A DNA stretch of 64,000 nucleotides, from NCBI RefSeq assembly GCF_006547145.1, contig NZ_CP041244.1, forward strand, positions 7,626,001-7,690,000. The letters run 5' to 3'. A program made the position numbers and the translations under genes. Position 1 is the stretch's first letter, and every line of letters begins with the position of its first letter. A model generated the notes under the pieces. The model was not told the DNA's origin. It made no database searches and was given only the letters and a program-made list of their open reading frames with translations. Shown in pieces: positions 8,537 to 15,783 of the stretch. This stretch comes from Actinomadura sp. WMMA1423 (GTDB lineage Bacteria > Actinomycetota > Actinomycetes > Streptosporangiales > Streptosporangiaceae).

Positions 8537-8593
8537 CTACGGATATCGAGGTATCACCATGTATTTACAGCGGATTCCGTAGTCATCTAGCAT
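8537..8593. promoter_or_regulatory. Promoter of the aminotransferase gene with inverted-repeat operator
   Basis: A -35 TTTACA (8564-8569) and -10 TAGCAT (8588-8593) are separated by 18 bp. Perfect 7-bp inverted arms CTACGGA (8537-8543) and TCCGTAG (8576-8582) bracket the -35, the right arm lying in the spacer. No regulator gene adjoins, so the binding protein is unknown. Confidence 0.5.
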
Positions 8594-8626
8594 CTGTGCA
8601 ACTGGATCGATCGCACTGGGGATGAC

Positions 8627-10021
8627 GTGATGACGGAGCCGGACGTGACCAGCCAGCAGCACGACGCGATGCAGAGGGCGGCCCGCGACCATCTGTGGAT
8701 GCACTTCTCGCGGCACTCGGCGTCCCAGGGCGGCGGCGAGATCCCGGTGATCGTCCGGGGCGACGGCGCCCACGTCTACGACTCGGCGGGCCGCCGCTAC
8801 CTGGACGGGCTCTCCGGGCTGTTCACCGTCCAGGCCGGGCACGGGCGCGAGGAGCTGGCCCAGGCCGCCGCCAAGCAGGCCGCCGAGCTGGCCTACTTCC
8901 CGATCTGGTCCTACGCGCACCCGAAGGCCGTCGAGCTGGCCGAGCGGCTCGCCTCCCTCGCGCCCGCCGGCCTGGACCGCGTGTTCTTCACCACCGGGGG
9001 CGGCGACGCCGTCGAGAGCGCCTGGAAGCTCGCCAAGCACTACTTCAAGCTCACCGGGAAGCCGGCCAAGCACAAGGTGATCAGCCGCGCGGTCGCCTAC
9101 CACGGCACCCCGCACGGCGCGCTGTCGATCACGGGCCTGCCGGGCCTGAAGGCGCCCTACGAGCCGCTCGTGCCGAGCGGCTTCCGGGTGCCGAACACCA
9201 ACATCTACCGGGCCGCCGAGCACCGCGACGACCCGGAGGCGTTCGGCCGGTGGGCCGCCGACCGGATCGATGAGGCCATCGAGTTCGAGGGCGCCGACAC
9301 CGTCGCCGCCGTGTTCCTGGAGCCGGTGCAGAACGCCGGCGGCTGCTTCCCGCCGCCGCCCGGCTACTTCGAGCGCGTCCGCGAGATCTGCGACCGGCAC
9401 GACGTCCTGCTGGTGTCGGACGAGGTGATCTGCGCGTTCGGCCGGCTCGGCACGATGTTCGGCGCGCAGCGCTTCGGCTACACGCCCGACATCATCACCT
9501 TCGCCAAGGGCGTGACCTCCGGCTACGCGCCGCTCGGCGGGATGCTCGTCACCGACCGCCTGTTCGAGCCGTTCAAGGGCGGGACGGAGATGTTCGCGCA
9601 CGGGTACACCTTCGGCGGGCACCCGGTGTCGGCGGCGGTCGCGCTGGCCAACCTCGACCTGTTCGAGCGCGAGGACCTGACCGGGCACGTCATGCGCAAC
9701 CGCGACGCGTTCCGGGGCGCGCTGGAGCGGCTCCGCGACCTGCCGATCGTCGGGGACGTCCGCGGCGACGGCTACTTCTACGGCATCGAGCTCGTGAAGG
9801 ACCGCGACACCCGCGAGACGTTCGACGACGAGGAGTCCGAGCGGCTGCTGCGCGGCTTCCTCGACAAGGCCCTGTACGAGGCGGGCCTGTACTGCCGCGC
9901 CGACGACCGCGGCGACCCCGTCGTCCAGCTCGCCCCGCCGCTGATCTGCGACCAGGCGCACTTCGACGAGATCGAGCAGATCCTGCGCTCGGTCCTCCAG
10001 GAGGCGTGGGCGCGGCTGTGA
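8627..10021 (+). CDS. Class III PLP-dependent aminotransferase
   Basis: A 464-residue class III (omega) aminotransferase. The PLP lysine lies in TFAKGVTSGYAPLGG at about residues 286-300, the cofactor Asp in LLVSDEVICAFGR, and a substrate-pocket segment in YAHGYTFGGHP. The class transfers amino groups between beta-alanine, GABA, putrescine or similar omega-amines and pyruvate or 2-oxoglutarate; the exact substrate is open. The first codon is GTG 8627, directly followed by ATG 8630; GGGGA at 8618-8622 can serve either. A 10-bp stem terminator follows and separates it from the P450 gene. Confidence 0.85.
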   Translation: MMTEPDVTSQQHDAMQRAARDHLWMHFSRHSASQGGGEIPVIVRGDGAHVYDSAGRRYLDGLSGLFTVQAGHGREELAQAAAKQAAELAYFPIWSYAHPKAVELAERLASLAPAGLDRVFFTTGGGDAVESAWKLAKHYFKLTGKPAKHKVISRAVAYHGTPHGALSITGLPGLKAPYEPLVPSGFRVPNTNIYRAAEHRDDPEAFGRWAADRIDEAIEFEGADTVAAVFLEPVQNAGGCFPPPPGYFERVREICDRHDVLLVSDEVICAFGRLGTMFGAQRFGYTPDIITFAKGVTSGYAPLGGMLVTDRLFEPFKGGTEMFAHGYTFGGHPVSAAVALANLDLFEREDLTGHVMRNRDAFRGALERLRDLPIVGDVRGDGYFYGIELVKDRDTRETFDDEESERLLRGFLDKALYEAGLYCRADDRGDPVVQLAPPLICDQAHFDEIEQILRSVLQEAWARL

Positions 10022-10026
10022 CCGCA

Positions 10027-10058
10027 TGCCGGGCCCGTGCGGGGGGCCGGGCCCGGCA
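10027..10058 (+). terminator. Intrinsic terminator after the aminotransferase gene
   Basis: The 10-bp perfect arms TGCCGGGCCC (10027-10036) and GGGCCCGGCA (10049-10058) enclose a 12-nt G-rich loop, 5 bp after the stop codon. There is no T-tract. Confidence 0.6.
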
Positions 10059-10130
10059 GGCTAATGTGAGGCGCGTCACCCGCCCGATCAGTGTGCGCTT
10101 TCCTCTTTACTTTGAGAGGGTACGTGTAAA

Positions 10131-10145
10131 CCGAATCGGGTTCGG
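10131..10145. promoter_or_regulatory. Short inverted repeat upstream of the P450 gene
   Basis: CCGAATCGGGTTCGG has perfect 5-bp arms around a 5-nt centre, 21 bp before the P450 start. It may be an operator. The arms are short, so chance is possible. Confidence 0.3.
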
Positions 10146-10166
10146 ACGTGACGAGGTGGTGGGCGC

Positions 10167-11414
10167 GTGCTCAAAGTCGAGGACATCAACCTGACGGACT
10201 GGGAGTTCTGGCGGCAGCCGCACGAGTACCGCCACGAGGCGTTCAAGGCCCTGCGGTGGCACCCCGGGCTCCTCCGCTTCGAGGAACCCGACATCCTGAT
10301 CGCCCCGCAGGGCCCCGGGTACTACCCGCTGACCCGGCACGCCGACGTCGTCGAGGCGTCCCGCCGCCCGCAGGACTTCTGCTCCGGCAGGGGCGCGATC
10401 AGCATCCCGGACATGCCGGGCGACATGCACGAGTACTTCGGCTCGCTGATCAGCATGGACGACCCCCGGCACGCCAAGATCAGGAGGATCGTGTCCCGGG
10501 CGTTCTCGCCCCGCATGATCCAGCGGTTCGAGGACCGGGTCGAGGCGGTCGCCGGCCAGATCGTCGAGAACGTGGCCTCGGGCGGCGGGACCGGCGACTT
10601 CGTGGCGGACGTCGCCGCGCGGCTCCCCCTGAAGATCATCTGCGACATGATGGGCATCGCGGAGGACCAGTACAAGACGGTCCTCGACGCCACCAACGTC
10701 ATCCTCGCGGGCAACGACGCCGAGTTCATCCCCTCCGACGACCCCGAGCAGATGGCGATGGCGCTGCTCGGCGCCGGCGAGACCCTGCGCGGCCTGGTCG
10801 AGGACCTCGGGCGGCAGCGCCGCGCCGACCCCACCGACGACCTCACCTCCGCGCTGGTGAACGCCAACCTCGACGGCGAGTCGCTGACCGACCAGGAGCT
10901 CGGCTCGTTCTTCATCCTGCTCGTCGTCGCCGGCAACGAGACCACCCGCAACGCGATCGCGCACGGCCTCGACCTGTTCACCCGCAACCCCGACCAGCGG
11001 GCCCTGCTGGTCGAGGACTTCGAGGCCCGCATGCCCGGCGCCGTCGAGGAGATCGTCCGGTACGTCTCGCCGGTCATCTGGATGCGCAGGACCGCCACCC
11101 GCGACACCACGCTGAACGAGCACGAGATCAAGGAGGGCGACAAGCTCGTCCTCTACTACTGGTCGGCCAACCGGGACGAGACGGTCTTCACCGACCCGGA
11201 GCGGTTCGACATACTGCGCGACAGCAAGCAGCACGTCGGGTTCGGCGGGCCGGGGCCGCACTTCTGCCTCGGCGCGCACCTGGCCAGGCGCGAGATCACC
11301 GTGATGTTCCGCGAGCTGCTGCGCCGGGCGCCGGACATCCGCGCCTCGGGCGAGCCCGACCGGCTGGAGTCCAACTTCATCAACGGGATCAAGCGCCTGC
11401 CCTACGCGATCTGA
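10167..11414 (+). CDS. Cytochrome P450
   Basis: A 415-residue soluble bacterial P450. The I-helix oxygen-activation motif AGNETTR is near residue 252, the K-helix E-x-x-R sits in EEIVRY, and the heme loop FGGPGPHFCLGAHLAR places the thiolate ligand at Cys367. Overall length and the MDDPRHAKIRRIVSRAFSP segment resemble the actinobacterial sterol/lipid-side-chain hydroxylases (CYP124/125/142 type), but I cannot place the family without alignment. The start is GTG 10167, preceded by GAGGTGGT. No ferredoxin or ferredoxin reductase gene is adjacent, so redox partners must come from elsewhere. Confidence 0.88.
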   Translation: MLKVEDINLTDWEFWRQPHEYRHEAFKALRWHPGLLRFEEPDILIAPQGPGYYPLTRHADVVEASRRPQDFCSGRGAISIPDMPGDMHEYFGSLISMDDPRHAKIRRIVSRAFSPRMIQRFEDRVEAVAGQIVENVASGGGTGDFVADVAARLPLKIICDMMGIAEDQYKTVLDATNVILAGNDAEFIPSDDPEQMAMALLGAGETLRGLVEDLGRQRRADPTDDLTSALVNANLDGESLTDQELGSFFILLVVAGNETTRNAIAHGLDLFTRNPDQRALLVEDFEARMPGAVEEIVRYVSPVIWMRRTATRDTTLNEHEIKEGDKLVLYYWSANRDETVFTDPERFDILRDSKQHVGFGGPGPHFCLGAHLARREITVMFRELLRRAPDIRASGEPDRLESNFINGIKRLPYAI

Positions 11415-11422
11415 CCGCCGCG

Positions 11423-11460
11423 CAGGCCCGTCCCGGCAGGCTCCTGCCGGGACGGGCCTG
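11423..11460. terminator. Bidirectional intrinsic terminator
   Basis: A perfect 17-bp stem (11423-11439 with 11444-11460) and 4-nt loop lie between the converging P450 and SDR genes. Confidence 0.85.
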
Positions 11461-11472
11461 GTCAGCGCGTGC

Positions 11473-12216
11473 CTACCAGGGGTTCCGGCCGTCCTCGGTG
11501 AGGTAGGCGCCCGTGGGGCCGTCGTCGTCCAGGAGCGCCACGCTCGCGATCACCGCGGCGCCCTGCGCGGGCGTGCGGTGGCCGGTGTGCCCGTTGAGGT
11601 CGGTGGCGCAGAACCCGGGCGCCACCGAGTTCACCTTGACCGGTGTGCCGGCCAGTTCCCTGGCGTAGGCGACGGTCAGCGCGTTCAGCGCCGTCTTGGA
11701 CGCGTTGTAGGGCAGCAGGTTCGGCAGCGACGCCGGGAGGGACGGAGCGCTCAGCGCCGTCAGCGACCCGAGGTTGCTGGAGACGTTGACGATCCGGCCG
11801 GCGGGGGAGCGGCGCAGCAGCGGCAGCATCGCGTTGGTGACCGCGACCACCCCGACCACGTTGGTCTCGAGGGCGGCCCGCACCAGCTCCGGCGCGACCC
11901 GGCTCGGCGGGGGAGAGGACGCCGGGTCCGCCGCGTCCGTGGTGGTGATCGCGGCGTTGTTGACCAGGATGTCGAGGCGCCCGAACTCGGCGCCGATCCA
12001 CGCGGCCGCGTCCTGCACGCCGCGCGCGTCCGTCACGTCGAGCGGGACGAACCGGGCGTCGACGCCCTCGCCGCACAGGACGGCGGCGGCCTTCTCCCCG
12101 AGATCGGCCGATCGGGCCCCGACCAGGACGGTCGCCCCGCCCCGGCCGAGGATCCGCGCCGTCTCGAAGCCGATGCCCTTGTTGGCTCCCGTGATGAGAG
12201 CGATCCGTGTCGTCAT
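11473..12216 (-). CDS. Short-chain dehydrogenase/reductase (SDR)
   Basis: A 247-residue classical SDR: cofactor motif TGANKGIG at residues 9-16, NNAA near 85-88, the catalytic Ser in VNVSSNLGS, and YNASK supplying the catalytic Tyr and Lys. NADP is suggested by the basic residue after the glycine motif. The start is ATG 12216; the frame is open far upstream but that stretch is antisense to the XRE regulator. It is divergent from that regulator, an arrangement often seen for SDR genes controlled by their MmyB-like neighbour. Substrate unknown. Confidence 0.82.
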   Translation of the reverse strand: MTTRIALITGANKGIGFETARILGRGGATVLVGARSADLGEKAAAVLCGEGVDARFVPLDVTDARGVQDAAAWIGAEFGRLDILVNNAAITTTDAADPASSPPPSRVAPELVRAALETNVVGVVAVTNAMLPLLRRSPAGRIVNVSSNLGSLTALSAPSLPASLPNLLPYNASKTALNALTVAYARELAGTPVKVNSVAPGFCATDLNGHTGHRTPAQGAAVIASVALLDDDGPTGAYLTEDGRNPW

Positions 12217-12330
12217 GCCCCGCAGGCTGCTCCGCGCGGGCGGGGATGAGGAGAGACCGCCCGAGGCTGGGATCGGCGGTACCACCCTGCGCGTGGCGGT
12301 GGCCGCGCCTAGTCGGACATCCTGGAAGGC

Positions 12331-13173
12331 ATGGACAGGCAGGAGTTGGCCGCGTTCCTGCGCTCGCGCCGGGCGCGCATCCGGCCCGCGGACGTCGGCC
12401 TCCCGGCCGGGGCGCGGCGCCGCACGCCCGGCCTGCGGCGCGAGGAGATCGCGCAGCTGGCCGGGATGTCGGTGGACTACTACATCCGCCTGGAGCAGGG
12501 CCGCGGGCCCCGTCCGTCCAGGCAGATCCTGGCCGCGCTGGCGCGCGCCCTGAGGCTGAGCGGCGACGAGCGCGGCCACCTCTTCCACCTGGCCGGCGAG
12601 GCCCCGGAGCCGCCCGCCGCGCCGTCGCAGGACGTCCCGCCGGGCATCCTGCACCTGCTCGAACGGCTGGACGACACGCCCGCCTACGTCCTGAACGCCC
12701 GCCACGACATCCTCGCCTGGAACGCCCTGGCCGCCGCGCTCATGACCGACTTCGCCGCCATGGAGCCGCGCGATCGCAACGTCGTCCGGTGGCTGTTCAC
12801 CGGCCCGGCCATCGCGCGGTTCGGCAGCGACGGGTACGTGGAGCAGCTCGCCCGCGAGTCGGTGGCGGACCTGAGGGCCGCGGCCGGCCGCTACCCCGGC
12901 GACCCCGGCATCGCCGCACTGGTCGCGGAGGTCTCCGCCCGCAGCCCCCTGTTCGCGCGGCTCTGGGACGAGGGCGAGGTAGGGATCAGGCGCGGCAGCC
13001 GCAAGCTGATGACGCATCCCGTGGTCGGCGAGCTGGACATGCACTGCGACGTCCTCTACGTGCCGGAACGCGACCAGCGGGTCGTGCTGTACACGGTCAC
13101 GCCCGGCACGCCGTCGGCCGAGGCGATGAAGCTGCTGCGGGTCGTCGGGGCCCGGGGGCTCGGCGTGAGCTGA
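12331..13173 (+). CDS. XRE-family regulator with MmyB-like ligand domain
   Basis: A 280-residue protein. The HTH spans about residues 8-72 with the typical RTPGLRREEIAQLAGMS and YYIRLEQGRGPRPS segments, followed by a C-terminal PAS-like MmyB domain (about residues 100-270) containing NALAAAL and LYTVTPGTPSAEA stretches. This family usually controls a divergent dehydrogenase gene, here the SDR starting 115 bp away. The ligand is unknown; in the structurally known member the domain binds a fatty-acid-like molecule. Confidence 0.85.
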   Translation: MDRQELAAFLRSRRARIRPADVGLPAGARRRTPGLRREEIAQLAGMSVDYYIRLEQGRGPRPSRQILAALARALRLSGDERGHLFHLAGEAPEPPAAPSQDVPPGILHLLERLDDTPAYVLNARHDILAWNALAAALMTDFAAMEPRDRNVVRWLFTGPAIARFGSDGYVEQLARESVADLRAAAGRYPGDPGIAALVAEVSARSPLFARLWDEGEVGIRRGSRKLMTHPVVGELDMHCDVLYVPERDQRVVLYTVTPGTPSAEAMKLLRVVGARGLGVS

Positions 13174-13198
13174 GCCCCCGTGCCCGGAGGGCTCGCGG

Positions 13199-14749
13199 CT
13201 AGCGCAGCTCGCGCTTGAGGATCTTGCCGGTGGCGGTCATCGGCAGCTCGTCGCGGAACTCGACGATCCGCGGGTACTTGTAGTTGGCGAACTGCTCCTT
13301 GCCCCACGCGACCAGCTCGTCCTCGGTGACGGACGCGCCGGGCGTGCGGATGACGTACGCCTTGACCTCCTCGCCGTGCGAGGGGTGCGGGACGCCCACG
13401 ACCGCGGCCAGCGAGACCTCCGGGTGGGCCATCAGGACCTCTTCCAGCTCCCGCGGGTACACGTTGAACCCGCCCCGGATGATCATGTCCTTGGAGCGGT
13501 CGATGATGTAGTAGTAGCCGTCCTCGTCGCGGCGGGCCACGTCGCCGGTGCGGAACCAGCCGTCCCGGATCGCGGCCTCGGTCGCCTCGGGCCGCCCGTG
13601 GTAGCCCTTCATGATGTTGTGGCCCCGGACGGCGATCTCGCCGGGCCCCTCGCCCTCGATCTCCTTCCAGTCGTCGTCGATCAGCTTCATCTCGACGCCC
13701 CACACGGGCAGGCCGATCGAGCCGGGCTTGGTCGGACGGTCCGGGCGGTTGAACGAGGCGACCGGCGAGGTCTCCGACAGGCCGTAGCCCTCCAGGACGT
13801 CCACGCCGAACTTCGCCTTGAAGCCCTTGAGGACCTCCATGGGCAGCGCCGACCCGCCCGAGACCGCGACCCGCAGGTTCTCCCGGAGCGTCTCGATCTC
13901 CTCGTCGGAGGTCTCGTCGGTCAGCAGCCCCCAGTACATCGTCGGGACGCCCGCGAAGATGTTCACCTTCTCCCTGACCATCAGCTCGACGGCCTGCCGG
14001 GCGTCGAACCGCGCCTGCATGACGAGCGTCGCGCGCCGGTACAGGCCGACGTTCATCACGCACGTCTGCCCGAAGATGTGGAACAGCGGCAGCGTCACCA
14101 GGGACGTGTCGTGCAGCGTCCGGTAGAAGAGCGTGTCGTCCACCATGGCGTTCATCAGGAGGTTGCCGTGCGTGAGCTCGGCGCCCTTCGGCTGCCCGGT
14201 CGTCCCGCTGGTGTAGATGATCACGGCGGTGTCGTCCGGCCCGGTCAGCGCCGACTCGAACGTGCCGGGCCTGCCCGCGAGCGCGGCCCAGAACAGCTCG
14301 GCCCCCTCGATCGGGGACTCGGCGGCCGACGGGTCGGCGGGCAGCAGGAAGAAGTGCTCGCAGGCCTCCGCCTGCTCGAACCCCGCGCGGCCCATCTCGC
14401 CGAGCGGCAGCTCCGGCGTCCCCTCGAAGCAGAAGAACGCCCTGGCCCCCGAGTCGGCGAGGTGGTAGGCGATCTCCCGAGGCTTGAGCAGCACGTTCAG
14501 CGGGACGACCACCGCGCCCGCCTTGAGCGCCCCGAAGTACACCATCGGGAAGTAGGGGAGGTTCGGGCTGGAGAGCGCCACCTTGTCGCCCGGCCCGATG
14601 CCGCGCTCGCGCAGCAGGTTCGCGACCTGGTTCGCGACCTGGTCGAGGAAGGAGTAGGACAGCCGGAGATCGCCGAACACGACCGCGTCGCGGTCGGGCG
14701 TCTCCCTGGCGGCGTCCTCCAGCAGCACGGACAGGTTGAGCATGGGCAC
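13199..14749 (-). CDS. Long-chain fatty-acid-CoA ligase (FadD-like)
   Basis: A 516-residue ANL-superfamily enzyme. The ATP-binding P-loop YTSGTTGQPKG, the adenylate motif YGLSET, GWFRTGD, and the C-terminal catalytic Lys in TATGKILKREL are all present. The length fits acyl-CoA ligases rather than NRPS modules, since no carrier domain follows. The substrate is probably a medium or long fatty acid, though aryl acids cannot be excluded. It is transcribed alone with a palindromic operator 23 bp upstream of the start, suggesting repression by a TetR-type fatty-acid regulator encoded elsewhere. ATG at 14743 is an alternative start. Confidence 0.85.
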   Translation of the reverse strand: MPMLNLSVLLEDAARETPDRDAVVFGDLRLSYSFLDQVANQVANLLRERGIGPGDKVALSSPNLPYFPMVYFGALKAGAVVVPLNVLLKPREIAYHLADSGARAFFCFEGTPELPLGEMGRAGFEQAEACEHFFLLPADPSAAESPIEGAELFWAALAGRPGTFESALTGPDDTAVIIYTSGTTGQPKGAELTHGNLLMNAMVDDTLFYRTLHDTSLVTLPLFHIFGQTCVMNVGLYRRATLVMQARFDARQAVELMVREKVNIFAGVPTMYWGLLTDETSDEEIETLRENLRVAVSGGSALPMEVLKGFKAKFGVDVLEGYGLSETSPVASFNRPDRPTKPGSIGLPVWGVEMKLIDDDWKEIEGEGPGEIAVRGHNIMKGYHGRPEATEAAIRDGWFRTGDVARRDEDGYYYIIDRSKDMIIRGGFNVYPRELEEVLMAHPEVSLAAVVGVPHPSHGEEVKAYVIRTPGASVTEDELVAWGKEQFANYKYPRIVEFRDELPMTATGKILKRELR

Positions 14750-14771
14750 TCCTCGCGCGGAAAGGTGACCG

Positions 14772-14788
14772 GTCGGTTAGTTACCGAC
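14772..14788. promoter_or_regulatory. Operator-like palindrome upstream of the acyl-CoA ligase gene
   Basis: GTCGGTTAGTTACCGAC has perfect 6-bp arms and a 5-bp centre. The size and position suit a TetR-family repressor of fatty-acid genes. A second near-copy of one arm (ACCGGT) adjoins it. Confidence 0.5.
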
Positions 14789-14997
14789 GAGTGTATGAAC
14801 CGTTTCGCACATCCTGCTGCACGGGGCTTGTCCGGCGCCATAATTCGCAGCCTTTGACGTGCGGTTTTCGTCGTTGCGACGGTGGTCCGCGCGGGGGAGG
14901 GGAGGGGGCGGGAGCGCGGCTCCGTCCGCGCTCGTTACCAATTGGGCGGTCTTGCGGCGTTAACATGTGCCGCCTCACCGAGAGAGGGTGCGCGATC

Positions 14998-15612
14998 TTG
15001 ATCATCTTCGGCTGGCGCGTGGTGTTCTTCACCCTGACCAGGGGGACCTTCCACTGCCCCGACTGCGGCGGCGACCGCGAGTACCGCCGCCGCCAGGGGC
15101 GCAACTTCTTCACGCTGTTCTTCATCCCGGTCATCCCGCTGAACAAGGCCGGCGGCGAGTTCGTCGAGTGCGACACCTGCCACGGCCGCTGGAACCCCGG
15201 CGTGCTGAACGTGCCGACCACCGCGCAGCTCGCGCAGATGCCCGCGATGCTGCTGCGCATGGCCATCGCCCAGGTCCTGCGCTCAGGCGACTACACCAAC
15301 GAGGCCGCCCGCTCCCGCGCGGTCTCCGTCGTCCGGCAGGCCGGCGAGCCCGGGTACGACGACGCGGCCCTGAACGCCGACCTCGGCCGTCCCTTCGACG
15401 AGGTCCGCGTCGAGATGGGGCGCGCCGCCTCGGCCCTCGCCCCCGAGGCGCGGGAGAGCATCCTGCGCGCCGCCGCCGAGATCGCGCTGGTCGACGGCCC
15501 GCTGACCGTCTCCGAGGAGGAGACCCTCTCGGCCGTCGGCGCCGACCTCGAGCTGACCCGCGTCCAGGTGACCGGCGTCGTGTCCATGGCCCGCCAGGAG
15601 TCGGGGCATTAA
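14998..15612 (+). CDS. Zinc-ribbon and TerB-like domain protein
   Basis: A 204-residue protein starting with TTG 14998 (AGAGAGGG at 14981-14988). The N terminus LIIFGWRVVFF matches the family start. Cysteines in FHCPDCGG and ECDTCHG form a zinc ribbon (about residues 15-60) containing a hydrophobic FFTLFFIPVIPLN segment. Residues about 75-200 form a helical TerB-like domain with repeated DGPLTVSEEE-type acidic motifs. Function is unknown; TerB domains are linked to metal binding and tellurite/stress systems. An in-frame ATG at 14965 is possible but lacks a ribosome site. Confidence 0.65.
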   Translation: MIIFGWRVVFFTLTRGTFHCPDCGGDREYRRRQGRNFFTLFFIPVIPLNKAGGEFVECDTCHGRWNPGVLNVPTTAQLAQMPAMLLRMAIAQVLRSGDYTNEAARSRAVSVVRQAGEPGYDDAALNADLGRPFDEVRVEMGRAASALAPEARESILRAAAEIALVDGPLTVSEEETLSAVGADLELTRVQVTGVVSMARQESGH

Positions 15613-15652
15613 GTCGCGGCGGCCGGGGTTGCGACTGCGCTACTCTTGAGGT

Positions 15653-15688
15653 ATGTCAGCCAGGCTGCTCCTCGAAGGACCACGTTGA
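15653..15688 (+). CDS. leuS leader peptide (11 residues, three Leu codons)
   Basis: ATG 15653 to TGA 15688 encodes MSARLLLEGPR. The Leu codons CTG CTC CTC are consecutive. TACTCT at 15641-15646 lies 6 nt before the ATG and could be the -10 of a leaderless transcript; no properly spaced Shine-Dalgarno site exists. Its stop codon falls inside the left arm of the following hairpin, the normal arrangement for ribosome-mediated attenuation. Position directly before the leucyl-tRNA synthetase gene makes leucine-tRNA sensing the obvious role. Confidence 0.7.
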   Translation: MSARLLLEGPR

Positions 15689-15730
15689 CGCACTGACGTC
15701 AGCGTGGTGGCCCCTCCTGTGCGAGGGGCC
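15680..15730 (+). promoter_or_regulatory. Leucine attenuator hairpins before leuS
   Basis: Two hairpins follow the leader Leu codons. The first pairs 15680-15690 with 15697-15707 (11 bp including one G-U pair, 6-nt loop) and overlaps the leader stop codon. The second pairs GGCCCCTC (15709-15716) with GAGGGGCC (15723-15730) around a 6-nt loop and is followed by GTTTC. The second could be a transcription terminator. It also buries GAGGGG, which is correctly spaced for an ATG at 15736, so it could instead block translation. Which mechanism operates cannot be decided by eye. Confidence 0.65.
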
Positions 15731-15783
15731 GTTTCATGTCGGCGGACGGCCACGACCCAGCAGCAGGAACCGGAGTCAGAAGC

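Noticed and set aside
11473..13044. 523-residue version of the SDR protein
   Set aside because: The upstream half is antisense to the XRE regulator; the dehydrogenase fold starts at ATG 12216.
15613..15740. T-box riboswitch before leuS
   Set aside because: The leader is about 120 nt and lacks room for a stem I; a Leu-codon leader peptide explains the region better.
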